A stretch of 64,000 nt of DNA, from contig DATKQE010000098.1 of assembly GCA_035532935.1 (NCBI GenBank), forward strand, positions 1-64,000. Direction: 5' to 3'. The stretch comes from DATJLY01 sp035532935 (GTDB lineage Bacteria > Pseudomonadota > Alphaproteobacteria > ATCC43930 > CGMCC-115725). Of the stretch, positions 7,045-15,337 are shown in pieces (within the stretch, counting starts at the first letter, position 1; each line of letters starts with the position of its first letter). A model generated the notes under the pieces. That model did no database searches, was not told the DNA's origin, and worked only from the letters and a program-made list of their open reading frames with translations. A program made the position numbers and the translations under genes.

Positions 7045-8991
7045 TCATCCGGCCTTGTTGACGCGCATGTACCACTCGACAAGGCGACGCACCTGGCGCT
7101 GAGTATAGCCGCGCGACATCATCCGCTCCAGGAAATCGGCGTGTTTCTTTTCGGTGTCGGTGTCCTTCTTGCTGCCGAAGCTGATGACCGGCAGCAGATC
7201 CTCGACCTGCGAGAACATGCGCTTCTCGATCACCTCGCGCAGCTTCTCGTAGGAGGTCCAGGACGGGTTCTTGCCGCCGTGGCCCGCGCGCGCGCGGAGC
7301 GCGAACTTCACCACCTCGTTGCGGAAATCCTTGGGATTGGCGATGCCCGCCGGCTTCTCGATCTTGGACAGCTCCTGGTTCAGGAGCTCGCGGTCCATGA
7401 GCTGGCCGGTATCGGGGTCCTTGTAGTCCTGGTCCTCGATCCAGGCGTCGGCATAGGCGACGTAGCGATCGAACAGGTTCTGGCCGTAATCGCCGTAGGA
7501 TTCGAGATAGGCCTTCTGGATCTCGTTGCCGATGAACTCGGCGTAGCGCGGCGCGAGCTCGCCCTTGATGAAGCCCAGGAGCCTCTTTTCGGCGTCGTCG
7601 CCGAACTGCTCGCGCCGGATCGACTGTTCGAGCACGTACATGAGGTGCACGGGATCGGCCGAGACCTCCTGCGTGTCGAAGTTGAAGGTGCTCGACAGAA
7701 CCTTGAATGCGAACCGCGTCGACAGCCCCGTCATGCCCTCGTCGACGCCGGCGGCGTCGCGGTATTCCTGCACCGTCTTGGCGCGCGGATCGCTGTCCTT
7801 GAGGGTCTCGCCGTCATAGGCGCGCATCTTCGAGAACAGGTTGGAATTCTCGTGCGGCTTGAGGCGCGACAGCACGCAGAACCGCGCCAGCATCTCGAGC
7901 GTGCCGGGAGCGCAGGACGCTTCGGCCAGTTCGCTGCTCGCCAGCAGCTTTTCGTAGATATTCTGTTCCTCCATCGCGCGCACGCAGTAGGGCACCTTGA
8001 TGACGCTGATGCGGTCGATGAAGGCTTCGTTGTTGCGGTTGTTCTTGAAACCCTGCCATTCCGCCTCGTTGGAATGGGCGAGGATGACGCCCTGATAGGG
8101 AATGGCGCCGATATTCTCGGAGCCGATGTAGTTCGCCTCCTGCGTCGCGGTCAGCAACGGGTGCAGCATCTTGATCGGCGCCTTGAACATCTCGACGAAT
8201 TCGAGGATGCCTTGCGTCGTGCGGTTGAGCCCGCCCGAGAACGCATAGGCGTCGGAATCGGCCTGGCTGTAGAATTCGAGCTTGCGGATGTCGACCTTGC
8301 CGACGAGCGAGGAGATATCCTGGTTGTTCTCGTCGCCCGGCTCGGTCTTGGCGATGCAGATCTGCCGCAGCCGCGAGGGATGCAGTCGCACCACCGTGAA
8401 GCGCGAGATGTCGCCGCCGAACTCGTCGAGGCGCTTCATCGCCCAGGGCGAGCACAGGCCGGTCAGGCGCCGCTTGGGAATGCGGTACTGACGCTCGAGC
8501 TGGTCGCCCATGCGCAGCGGGTCGAACAGGCCGAGCGGGCTCTCGAAGACGGGGCTGATCTCCTTGCCGGCCTTGAGCACGTAGATCGGCATTTTCTCCA
8601 TGAGCAGCTTGAGCCGCTCGGCGAGCGATGATTTGCCGCCGCCCACGGGGCCGAGCAGATAGAGCACCTGCTTGCGCTCCTCGAGCCCCTGCGCCGAATG
8701 GCGGAAATAGCCGACGATGCGCTCGATCGTCTCTTCCATGCCATAGAAGTCGGCGAAGGCCGGATAGACCCGGATGGTGCGGTTCATGAAGATGCGACCC
8801 ATCCGGGGGTCGTGGCTGGTGTCGATGATCTGCGCTTCGCCGATCGCGGCCAGCATGCGCTCGGCGGCGCTGGCATAGGCCATCGGCTCGCGGCCGCAAC
8901 ACTTCAAATAGTCCTCAAGAGACATATCCGTCTCTTTTTGGCTGTCATAGAGCCGCGAGAAGAGACCGAACACGCTGTCCTGGGAGATCAT
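7045..8991 (-). CDS. prkA: PrkA family serine protein kinase (YeaG)
   Basis: The 648-aa protein is a full-length PrkA. An AAA domain has Walker A GPVGGGKSS at 114-122. The central block DRISVIKVPY and the PrkA C-terminal domain follow, the latter ending in QRQVRRLVEWYMRVNKAG. PrkA/YeaG proteins are cytoplasmic stress-linked kinases with an ATPase-like fold; AAA-linked proteolytic activity has also been proposed in Bacillus. This is the first gene of the prkA-yeaH-spoVR operon. AGGACGAGGTGG sits in front of the ATG and probably supplies the ribosome binding site. The promoter should lie in the long gap above 8991. Confidence 0.96.
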   Translation of the reverse strand: MISQDSVFGLFSRLYDSQKETDMSLEDYLKCCGREPMAYASAAERMLAAIGEAQIIDTSHDPRMGRIFMNRTIRVYPAFADFYGMEETIERIVGYFRHSAQGLEERKQVLYLLGPVGGGKSSLAERLKLLMEKMPIYVLKAGKEISPVFESPLGLFDPLRMGDQLERQYRIPKRRLTGLCSPWAMKRLDEFGGDISRFTVVRLHPSRLRQICIAKTEPGDENNQDISSLVGKVDIRKLEFYSQADSDAYAFSGGLNRTTQGILEFVEMFKAPIKMLHPLLTATQEANYIGSENIGAIPYQGVILAHSNEAEWQGFKNNRNNEAFIDRISVIKVPYCVRAMEEQNIYEKLLASSELAEASCAPGTLEMLARFCVLSRLKPHENSNLFSKMRAYDGETLKDSDPRAKTVQEYRDAAGVDEGMTGLSTRFAFKVLSSTFNFDTQEVSADPVHLMYVLEQSIRREQFGDDAEKRLLGFIKGELAPRYAEFIGNEIQKAYLESYGDYGQNLFDRYVAYADAWIEDQDYKDPDTGQLMDRELLNQELSKIEKPAGIANPKDFRNEVVKFALRARAGHGGKNPSWTSYEKLREVIEKRMFSQVEDLLPVISFGSKKDTDTEKKHADFLERMMSRGYTQRQVRRLVEWYMRVNKAG

Positions 8992-9615
8992 CCGCCACCT
9001 CGTCCTGAAGTGATCGCCGATTCAGGCCCTATCCGATCAAAGGCACGACAATAAACGCTCAACCTTAAGGCACGATTAAACGCAGGGATCTCGGCAAATT
9101 CATGCTTTGCCGCAGCTTCAATGTGCAACGCCGCCAAGCTGTGATGCCTGTCGCACCGGCGCTTCCCGACCCGCATATGCGCTGGACTTGCCCGCAACGG
9201 CGTCACCGGCCGAACCGGCGACGGGGAAGCGGCCCGTTTCCACCGCCTTACCTGACCGTGCCAAGGACCGTCGCGGCGACGCGGGCTCGTTCCATGCCGC
9301 TCAACCTCGCGAAGGTATCCCCTATGTGCGCTCACAACCTCGCGACCGTGTCGACGGTTCCGTCGCCTCGGCTCAATCAGCATTGCCGAAAACCGCGACA
9401 AAGTTAAGGATGGATTGTGACCCCTTTGGACCAGGCGCGATATTTTGCGGCGTGCGGCGCGGCGAGCGGTGCGATTCCAACCATGCCGTCACCCTGATGC
9501 CTCGATGAAAATTGTCTACCTAATCTTGCCTATCTTGAGTTAGGGGCCGAATCCCCGGCCTGCAAGGCGTATCGGCCGGGATTTTTCCGGCGAATCGGGG
9601 GCGGGGCATGGCACT
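8992..9615. other. 624-base gap between prkA and nadX
   Basis: The prkA promoter region should be at the low-coordinate side, where the sequence is AT-richer (about 9040-9080). No convincing gene is seen: the longer open frames are Arg/Pro/Ala-rich and lack family features. Near the right end are two very short plus-strand frames, 9409-9508 (32 residues) and 9505-9543 (12 hydrophobic residues, MKIVYLILPILS), which overlap by four bases. A terminator-like hairpin follows. These may be chance. Confidence 0.4.
9554..9586 (+). terminator. Terminator-like hairpin, plus strand
   Basis: A 7-bp perfect stem CCCGGCC/GGCCGGG with a 13-base loop is followed by ATTTTT. The T-run is on the plus strand, so it would end a plus-strand transcript. 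No established plus-strand gene lies upstream. Confidence 0.4.
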
Positions 9616-10437
9616 TCAGCTGCCGACGCGTAGCGGCGCGACGAGCCCGTTCAGGCAGGCAATCACGCTCAGCGCCGTAATGCGGCCGGTGCGCGGGTTT
9701 TCGGACGGCACGTTCTCGATGGTCATGCGCAAGCTCGCACTGTCGGCTTCGAGCTCGATCGAGTGCGTGTTGCGCGTGACGCCCGGGTCCGCCCAGATCT
9801 CGAGGCGCGTGCGGTCGGGACCGATGCCGGCCAGCGCGAGCGCCGCCGCGACATTGACATTGGCGGGAAAGCCGCGTGCGCCCTCGCGCGCCGTCCCCTC
9901 GAAGACTTTGAGCGGCGCGGTGAGCCCGGTCAGCACGATCCCCCGTTCGACCAGATAGGGCGCGCCCTCGAGGCCCGCAGGCGGCTTGCGCGTCACCATG
10001 CGCACGGAAAAGATCTCGCCCTGGGCCGCGGCGCGGACGGCGTCGAGCCCGACCAGTGCCCCCGTCGGCACGATGATGCGTCCCCCTGCGGCCGCCGCGC
10101 GCTCGACCAAATCGAGATTGTTGAGCAGCGCACCGACGCTGAGCGGCACGAAGATTCGCCCGGCGGCGATCACCGGCTCGGCGACGGCGCGGAAATGTGC
10201 GGCCGGAACCGCTTCGACCACCACCTCGGCATGGCGCGCGAGCTCGGTCGCCGGAACGACCGGCGCGGTGACGCCGGCCTCGGCGAGACGCCGTGCGGCG
10301 CGGGCGGCGTCGCCGGCGGCGACGGCGACGAGACGAAGTCCGGGCAGGCCGGCGCCGAGCCGGCGCGCCAGCGGCATGCCGATGGCGCCCAAACCCGCAA
10401 GCCCGACGGCCAGACTCTTGCCTTCCGATGGCGGCAT
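9616..10437 (-). CDS. nadX: L-aspartate dehydrogenase
   Basis: The 273-aa protein converts L-aspartate to iminoaspartate with NAD(P)+, feeding NAD biosynthesis. A Rossmann motif GLAGLGAIGMPLARRL opens the protein. The aspartate dehydrogenase block RIIVPTGALVGLDAVRAA, the catalytic-domain segment GFPANVNVAAALALAG and the closing EIWADPGVTRNTHSIE region follow. The ATG at 10437 is preferred because AGGAGG lies 6 bases before it; a TTG two codons upstream would leave no spacing. nadA, nadB and nadC are not adjacent. It is divergent from the phosphotransferase gene, with about 86 bases between the starts. Confidence 0.9.
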   Translation of the reverse strand: MPPSEGKSLAVGLAGLGAIGMPLARRLGAGLPGLRLVAVAAGDAARAARRLAEAGVTAPVVPATELARHAEVVVEAVPAAHFRAVAEPVIAAGRIFVPLSVGALLNNLDLVERAAAAGGRIIVPTGALVGLDAVRAAAQGEIFSVRMVTRKPPAGLEGAPYLVERGIVLTGLTAPLKVFEGTAREGARGFPANVNVAAALALAGIGPDRTRLEIWADPGVTRNTHSIELEADSASLRMTIENVPSENPRTGRITALSVIACLNGLVAPLRVGS

Positions 10438-10523
10438 TGCCAACCTCCTGTGACGAATGGGCTGAACCCCAGCATTGCAGGGGTGGCCGCAACTTGCAAA
10501 GCCCCACGAGGACGGTGCGCAGC

Positions 10524-11594
10524 ATGGACGCTTCCGACGAATTCACCGGCACCATGGCGGTGCGCGCGCCGCATCGCTTCGATGCGGACCGGCTGGCGTT
10601 ATGGCTCGAGGCCAATGTTCCGGGCACGCGCGGGCCGGTCACGGTCGAGCAGTTCAAGGGTGGCCAGTCCAATCCGACCTTCCTTGTCACCGACGCGACG
10701 GGCCGGCGCCTGGTGCTGCGGCGCAAGCCGCCGGGCAAGCTCTTGCCGTCGGCGCACGCCGTCGATCGCGAATTCCGCATCATCGCCGCGCTCGCCGCGA
10801 CCGACGTGCCGGTGGCGCGCGCGCATGCCCTGTGCCTGGACGAGGCCATCGTCGGCACGGCCTTCTACATCATGGACTATGTCGAAGGCCGGGTGTTCTG
10901 GGAGCCGACGCTGCCCGGCCTCGCGCCGGCCGAGCGCCGCGCCATCTACGATGCGCTCAACGATGTCATCGCGCGGCTGCATCGGGTCGATTACGCAGCG
11001 CTGGGCCTCGGCGATTTCGGCCGGCCCGGCAATTACGTCCGGCGCCAGATCGACCGCTGGACCCGGCAATACCGCGCCTCCGAGACCGAAAGGATCGAGG
11101 CGATGGACCGGCTCATCGACTGGCTGCCGGAGAACGTCCCCGCGGACGAGGAGACGCGAATCGTCCACGGCGACTATCGCCTCGACAACGTGATCTTCGA
11201 CCCGCGCGCGCCACGCGTTCTCGCGGTGCTCGACTGGGAATTGTCGACGCTCGGCAATCCGCTCGGCGATTTCGCCTATCACATGATGTCGTGGCGGCTC
11301 GGGCGGGACGCCTATCGCGGCCTCAAGGGGCAAGATCTCGCGGCGCTCGGCATTCCCACCGAAGAGGAATATCGCCGGCTTTATTGCGAGCGTACCGGCC
11401 GCCGCGACCTTCCCCATTGGGACTTCTACATCGCCTATAACATGTTCCGTCTCGCCGCGATCCTTCAGGGCATCATGGGCCGGGTGGTCGAGGGCACCGC
11501 CGCCAATCTCCGCGCGCGCGATTCCGGCGCCCGCGCCCGCGCCATCGCCGAGGCCGGCTGGCGCCAGGTCGAGGCGCTGCGGCGCGACCGGTAG
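10524..11594 (+). CDS. Phosphotransferase family protein (APH/ACAD10-like kinase fold)
   Basis: The 356-aa protein has the aminoglycoside-phosphotransferase fold. A nucleotide-binding strand contains EQFKGGQSNPTFLV, a Lys region follows in LVLRRKPPGKLLPSAH, and the catalytic loop is IVHGDYRLDNVIFDP with the metal-binding VLAVLDWELSTLGNPLGD. This version, with LRRKPPGKLLPSAHAVDREF, is the bacterial relative of the kinase domain of ACAD10/11, which acts on hydroxyacyl-CoAs. In bacteria it often accompanies acyl-CoA dehydrogenases, but none is adjacent here. The frame is open further upstream; the ATG at 10524 is chosen for the GAGGA upstream and because homology begins there. The substrate is not known. 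Confidence 0.88.
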   Translation: MDASDEFTGTMAVRAPHRFDADRLALWLEANVPGTRGPVTVEQFKGGQSNPTFLVTDATGRRLVLRRKPPGKLLPSAHAVDREFRIIAALAATDVPVARAHALCLDEAIVGTAFYIMDYVEGRVFWEPTLPGLAPAERRAIYDALNDVIARLHRVDYAALGLGDFGRPGNYVRRQIDRWTRQYRASETERIEAMDRLIDWLPENVPADEETRIVHGDYRLDNVIFDPRAPRVLAVLDWELSTLGNPLGDFAYHMMSWRLGRDAYRGLKGQDLAALGIPTEEEYRRLYCERTGRRDLPHWDFYIAYNMFRLAAILQGIMGRVVEGTAANLRARDSGARARAIAEAGWRQVEALRRDR

Positions 11595-11706
11595 CGGCCG
11601 GCGGGCGCAACGTTTTCCTAAAGGTCAAGGCAATAGTCGTCGCGGCGCGACGCTTAAAGGCGCGTCGTTCAGGCTTTGGTAACGGCGATGCGCCAAAACT
11701 CCGGCC

Positions 11707-13827
11707 ATGGGCAAGCATTCACCCTCACATCCGGATCGAACGCCGCGGCGTTCTTGGGCAACGGCGGCTTCCGCGCTTGCGCTTTTGCTCGGTCTCGCGG
11801 CCTGTGCCAGCGGTCCCGGCGGGCCGGCCGGCGACGCGCAATCAAGCGCCACGCTGATGAAGGTCGCCGACGACACCGCCGCGGGCGGCGACCCGGCGAC
11901 GGCGGCGACGCTTTATCGCCGCGTGCACGAACTGTCGCCGCGCGATCCGGTGCCGCTGGCCAAGCTCGGCGCGACCCTGCTCGCGCTCCAGGATTATCCC
12001 GGCGCGGTCGCATCCTATCGTGATGCGATCATGCTGGCGCCGGCCGATCCCGATCTGCATCGCGGTCTCGGTCTGGCGCTGCTCGGTGGCGGGCAGCCCA
12101 AGGCGGCGATTGCGGAACTCCACATCGCGCTGGAGAAGCGCGCCAGCGATCCGCAGCTTTATAGCCTCCTCGGCGTGGCCCAGGACATGGCCGGGAATTA
12201 CAACCTTGCGCAACAGAGCTACGAGCACGGGCTGCAACTGGCACCGGCCAATGTCGGGCTGCGCAACAACTACGGCATGTCACTCGCATTGGCGGGCGAC
12301 TATACCGGCGCGGTGGCGCGGCTGGCCGCCATCGCCGGTCCGAATTCCGCCCCGCGCTATCGCCTGAATCTCGCGCTCGCCTATGGCCTCGCCGGCGATG
12401 ATCCCAAGGCAACCGCGACAGCCCGCGAAGTGCTCGACGAGGCCTCGGTGCAGAACAACCTCTCGTACTACCGCTTGCTGCGCGGCATGAACGAGACGCA
12501 GCGCACCGCCGCCGTCCTCGGCGCCGAGTTGCATGGCGGCACCATCATGCCGGCGGACGTCGCCACGGCGCAGCCGCCCGCCAAGGTCGCCGACGCGCAA
12601 ATGCCAGATCCGCCGGTCGCGGCGCCGCGCACCGATGTCGTCGTTGCCGACCTGCCGCCGATCGCGGCGCCGCTGCCGCCGGCGACAAGCACGCGGGCCG
12701 CGCCGGTCTCGCTCCTGCCCGGGACGGCCAAGAAGTCACATACGGCCGAGCTCAAACCGGCGAACGCTTCGGCGGATCCGGTGCGTGTCGCCCTTGCCGG
12801 TCCTGAGCCCAGGCTCGTGGCCAGCCCAGAGCCCCAGCATGATGCTGCGGCTGCGCCATCGCCAACGGTGATCAACGATCCGCCGGCCCCGGCGGCGGTC
12901 GCGGCAACGCCGACGCATGCCGCGAAGAAATTGCCCGACCCGGTACCGGCCGCGACGGCGGAAGCGGATGCGACGGCGCCCCGCGTGAGGCATCCGGCGC
13001 CTGCGCCGGACCCTGCGGCCCCAGCGGCCATGGCCGATGCGACCCCCAAGCCCGGTCCGGCCGTTTCGCCGGCAACGCCACCCGCCGCGCCGTCGGCTGC
13101 CGTGCCCAAGTCCGATGCTCAGGCAGCGGCGAAGGCCGCCGCGCCGAAGCCCGAGGTCGTGGCTGCCACGACCAAGGCTGCGCCGAAGCCCGACACGTCT
13201 GCGGCGGCCGACCCGCCGAAGCCGGCGGTGACGGTGGCCATGACCGACGCGGCGCCCAAGCCCGGTGCTTCGCCAGCGGCGGCGGTCGACCCGCCGAAGT
13301 TGGAGGCAACGGCAGCCACGACCGACGCCACGCCGAAGCCCGATGCTGCGCCGGCGCCGACCGCCGACGTCGCCAAGACCGATGCGCCGCCGCGAACCAC
13401 CGCCGCAGCCCCGGAACCGGAGCCCAAGGCCGTGGCGGCGGCCGAGCCGGCCACCCCGCCGGCAGCGACCGCTCGCTCGCAAGCGGCTGACCCGCCGCTG
13501 CCCGCCCAAACCGCGATGGCCGAGCCGCAAACGCCGACGCATCTCGCGGCGACGGGCGAGCATTTCGTCGTGCAACTCGGCTCCTGGCGCGCCGAAACCT
13601 CCGCGTACCATGTCGCCGACGCGTTTGCGACCAAGGGCGTGCTAGCCTCCGTCACGCATGTCCCCGATCGCGACGGCAGCTCGTGGTACGTGGTCCGCAG
13701 CGGCGACTTCGCCTCCGCCGAGGAGGCCAACGCTGCATGCGCCACGATCAAGTCGATGGGCGGCGGCGTTGCGCCCATCGTGGTGCGGCTGCACGGCAAG
13801 ACGACGCCCGGCGCGCCCGCGGCCTGA
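11707..13827 (+). CDS. TPR-repeat lipoprotein with Ala/Pro-rich linker and C-terminal SPOR domain
   Basis: The 706-aa protein begins with a lipoprotein signal (LALLLGLAAC, lipidated Cys33). Residues about 50-280 form tetratricopeptide repeats such as DPATAATLYRRVHELSPRDP and ALEKRASDPQLYSLLGVAQD. Residues about 290-610 are low-complexity Ala/Pro/Lys with recurring APKP and ATPKP units. The last 80 residues (from HFVVQLGSWRAETSA) form a SPOR domain, which binds denuded peptidoglycan at division sites. The TPR part resembles TadD-type pilotins, and a Tad locus is nearby, but the SPOR domain points to an envelope or cell-division role. It may be an outer-membrane lipoprotein reaching the wall. 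No close ribosome binding site is visible. Confidence 0.8.
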   Translation: MGKHSPSHPDRTPRRSWATAASALALLLGLAACASGPGGPAGDAQSSATLMKVADDTAAGGDPATAATLYRRVHELSPRDPVPLAKLGATLLALQDYPGAVASYRDAIMLAPADPDLHRGLGLALLGGGQPKAAIAELHIALEKRASDPQLYSLLGVAQDMAGNYNLAQQSYEHGLQLAPANVGLRNNYGMSLALAGDYTGAVARLAAIAGPNSAPRYRLNLALAYGLAGDDPKATATAREVLDEASVQNNLSYYRLLRGMNETQRTAAVLGAELHGGTIMPADVATAQPPAKVADAQMPDPPVAAPRTDVVVADLPPIAAPLPPATSTRAAPVSLLPGTAKKSHTAELKPANASADPVRVALAGPEPRLVASPEPQHDAAAAPSPTVINDPPAPAAVAATPTHAAKKLPDPVPAATAEADATAPRVRHPAPAPDPAAPAAMADATPKPGPAVSPATPPAAPSAAVPKSDAQAAAKAAAPKPEVVAATTKAAPKPDTSAAADPPKPAVTVAMTDAAPKPGASPAAAVDPPKLEATAATTDATPKPDAAPAPTADVAKTDAPPRTTAAAPEPEPKAVAAAEPATPPAATARSQAADPPLPAQTAMAEPQTPTHLAATGEHFVVQLGSWRAETSAYHVADAFATKGVLASVTHVPDRDGSSWYVVRSGDFASAEEANAACATIKSMGGGVAPIVVRLHGKTTPGAPAA

Positions 13828-13887
13828 GGGCCGCTTCCCCTCAAGAAACTGCTTGCCAGGATGGCGGCCGTGCGCTCTGATCCGAGC

Positions 13888-13970
13888 CACGGCTGGGGTG
13901 CCGGTCGCGTGCGGCCGGCTGAGATCACACCCACTGAACCTGTCTGGATAATACCAGCGAAGGGAGTCCG
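13888..13970 (+). promoter_or_regulatory. TPP riboswitch (THI element) before thiO
   Basis: The conserved THI core is present: GGGGTGC, GGCTGAGATCACACCC, then GAACCTGTCTGGATAATACC and AGCGAAGGGAG. P1 can form between CGGCT (13890-13894) and AGTCCG (13965-13970). The Shine-Dalgarno-like AGGGAG overlaps the 3' strand of P1, so TPP binding should hide the ribosome binding site and repress thiO-thiS-thiG-thiE at the level of translation. Confidence 0.95.
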
Positions 13971-13972
13971 CC

Positions 13973-15133
13973 ATCAGCAGCCGATCCCCCATCGCGAGCC
14001 GTCCGCAGCAGAAGGTCGCCATCGTCGGCGGCGGCGTGATCGGTCTTGCCGCCGGCTGGCGGCTGGCGCAGGCGGGCGCGTCGGTCACCGTATTCGAGCG
14101 CGACGCGGCCGGGCGCGGCGCGAGCTGGGCCGCGGCCGGGATGCTGGCTGCCGGGGTCGAGTGCGAGCCGGGCGAGCTCGAACTCCTCGCCCTCAACCGG
14201 CGCAGCCAGGATATGTGGCCGGATTTCGCCGCCGAGCTCGAAGCCGCTTCGGGGATGAGCGTCGGACTGCGCCGCGAAGGCACGCTGGTCGTGGCGCTCA
14301 CCCGCGACGATGCGGCGCAGCTCCGTTTCACCCATGATTTCCAGCGCCAGCACGGGATCGCGCTCGAATGGCTGAGCGGCGGCGCGGCGCGCCAGCGCGA
14401 GCCCCATCTTCACCCCAACCTGGTCGCAGCCGTCTTCAGCCCCGCCGATCATCAGGTCGATAACCGCCTCGTTGCCGCGGCGCTCCGGCGCGCCTTTCTC
14501 GCGGTCGGCGGAACGCTCCACGAACAGACCGCCGTCGATGCCGTCGAGGTCGCCGGCGGTCGCGCGACCGGTGTCCGCGTCGGCGCGACACGCCATGCGG
14601 CCGACACCGTCGTCGTGGCCGCGGGCGCATGGTCGGCTCAGATTCCGGGCCTGCCTGCGACGCTGCATGTGCGGCCGGTGAAGGGGCAGATGCTGGCGCT
14701 GCGCATGGACCCATCGGCGCCGCTGCTCCGTCACGTGGTATGGGCACCCAAGGCCTATCTCGTGCCCCGCCTCGACGGCCGGCTGATCATCGGCGCCACC
14801 AGCGAGGAGCGCGGCTTCGACGCCAATCTCACCGCGGGCGGCGTGCTGGCGCTGCTCGAGGGCGCATGGCGGACGCTGCCCGCGATCGAGGAATTGCCGA
14901 TCGACGAAATGTGGGTTGGATTCCGCCCCGGCTCGCGCGACGATGCGCCGGTGCTGGGGCCGTGCGGCGTCGACGGGCTGGTGCTGGCGACCGGCCATCA
15001 CCGCAACGGCATCCTGCTCACGCCGGTGACGGCGGCGGCGGTGGCGCGCTATGTGCTTGCGGGCGAGCTCGAGGACGTGATCAGGCCCTTCGCCATCGAC
15101 CGGTTCGCCGCCGCAGCGAAGGAGGAGGCATGA
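13973..15133 (+). CDS. thiO: Glycine oxidase ThiO, apparent ATC start
   Basis: ThiO is a flavoenzyme that oxidises glycine to iminoglycine for thiazole synthesis. The dinucleotide-binding motif VAIVGGGVIGLAAGWRLAQA and later FAD contacts (GASWAAAGMLA, VRPVKGQMLAL, GHHRNGILLTP) are intact. The first ordinary start codon is GTG at 14036, which would cut through the FAD motif. Upstream, the frame is open to a stop at 13949, with no ATG, GTG, TTG or CTG. ATC at 13973 lies 6 bases after AGGGAG and would give a natural N-terminus SSRSPIASRPQQKVAIVGGG. It is therefore taken as the probable start, or as a mutated or misread ATG. The length, 386 aa, fits the family. It is the first gene of a riboswitch-controlled thi operon. 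Confidence 0.9.
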   Translation: MSSRSPIASRPQQKVAIVGGGVIGLAAGWRLAQAGASVTVFERDAAGRGASWAAAGMLAAGVECEPGELELLALNRRSQDMWPDFAAELEAASGMSVGLRREGTLVVALTRDDAAQLRFTHDFQRQHGIALEWLSGGAARQREPHLHPNLVAAVFSPADHQVDNRLVAAALRRAFLAVGGTLHEQTAVDAVEVAGGRATGVRVGATRHAADTVVVAAGAWSAQIPGLPATLHVRPVKGQMLALRMDPSAPLLRHVVWAPKAYLVPRLDGRLIIGATSEERGFDANLTAGGVLALLEGAWRTLPAIEELPIDEMWVGFRPGSRDDAPVLGPCGVDGLVLATGHHRNGILLTPVTAAAVARYVLAGELEDVIRPFAIDRFAAAAKEEA

Positions 15134-15336
15134 CGCCGAACATTCGCGTCAACGGCAAGAACGAGACGCTCACGGTGACGACCGTCGCCGACCTGTTGCA
15201 CGCGCGCGGCATCGTGCGGGCCCGCGGCGTCGCCGTCGCCGTCAACGGCACGGTCGTTCCCGCCGCCCATTGGCCCGAGCGCCGGCTCGCTTCCGGCGAC
15301 GAGATCGAGATCGTCCGTCCATTCGGCGGAGGGTGA
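15130..15336 (+). CDS. thiS: Sulfur carrier protein ThiS
   Basis: The 68-aa protein is a small ubiquitin-fold sulfur carrier. It has the N-terminal strand IRVNGKNETL, the core VAVAVNGTVVPAAHWPE and the obligatory C-terminal Gly-Gly (RPFGGG). The C-terminal glycine is adenylated and thiocarboxylated before delivering sulfur to ThiG. The ATG overlaps the thiO stop by four bases and a GGAGGAGG precedes it, so translation is coupled. It runs one base short of thiG. Confidence 0.97.
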   Translation: MTPNIRVNGKNETLTVTTVADLLHARGIVRARGVAVAVNGTVVPAAHWPERRLASGDEIEIVRPFGGG

Positions 15337-15337
15337 G

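Noticed and set aside
9530..10858. 442-aa minus-strand open frame across nadX
   Set aside because: It is an Arg/Ala-rich shadow frame of nadX with no domain signal.
12736..13611. Minus-strand Arg/Gly-rich frame looking like an RGG protein
   Set aside because: It is the antisense of the Ala/Pro-rich linker of the TPR-SPOR gene; the repeat composition produces the open frame.
14629..15336. 235-aa frame that includes ThiS at its end
   Set aside because: Only the last 68 residues are ThiS; the rest is an out-of-frame reading of thiO, so ThiS was started at 15130.
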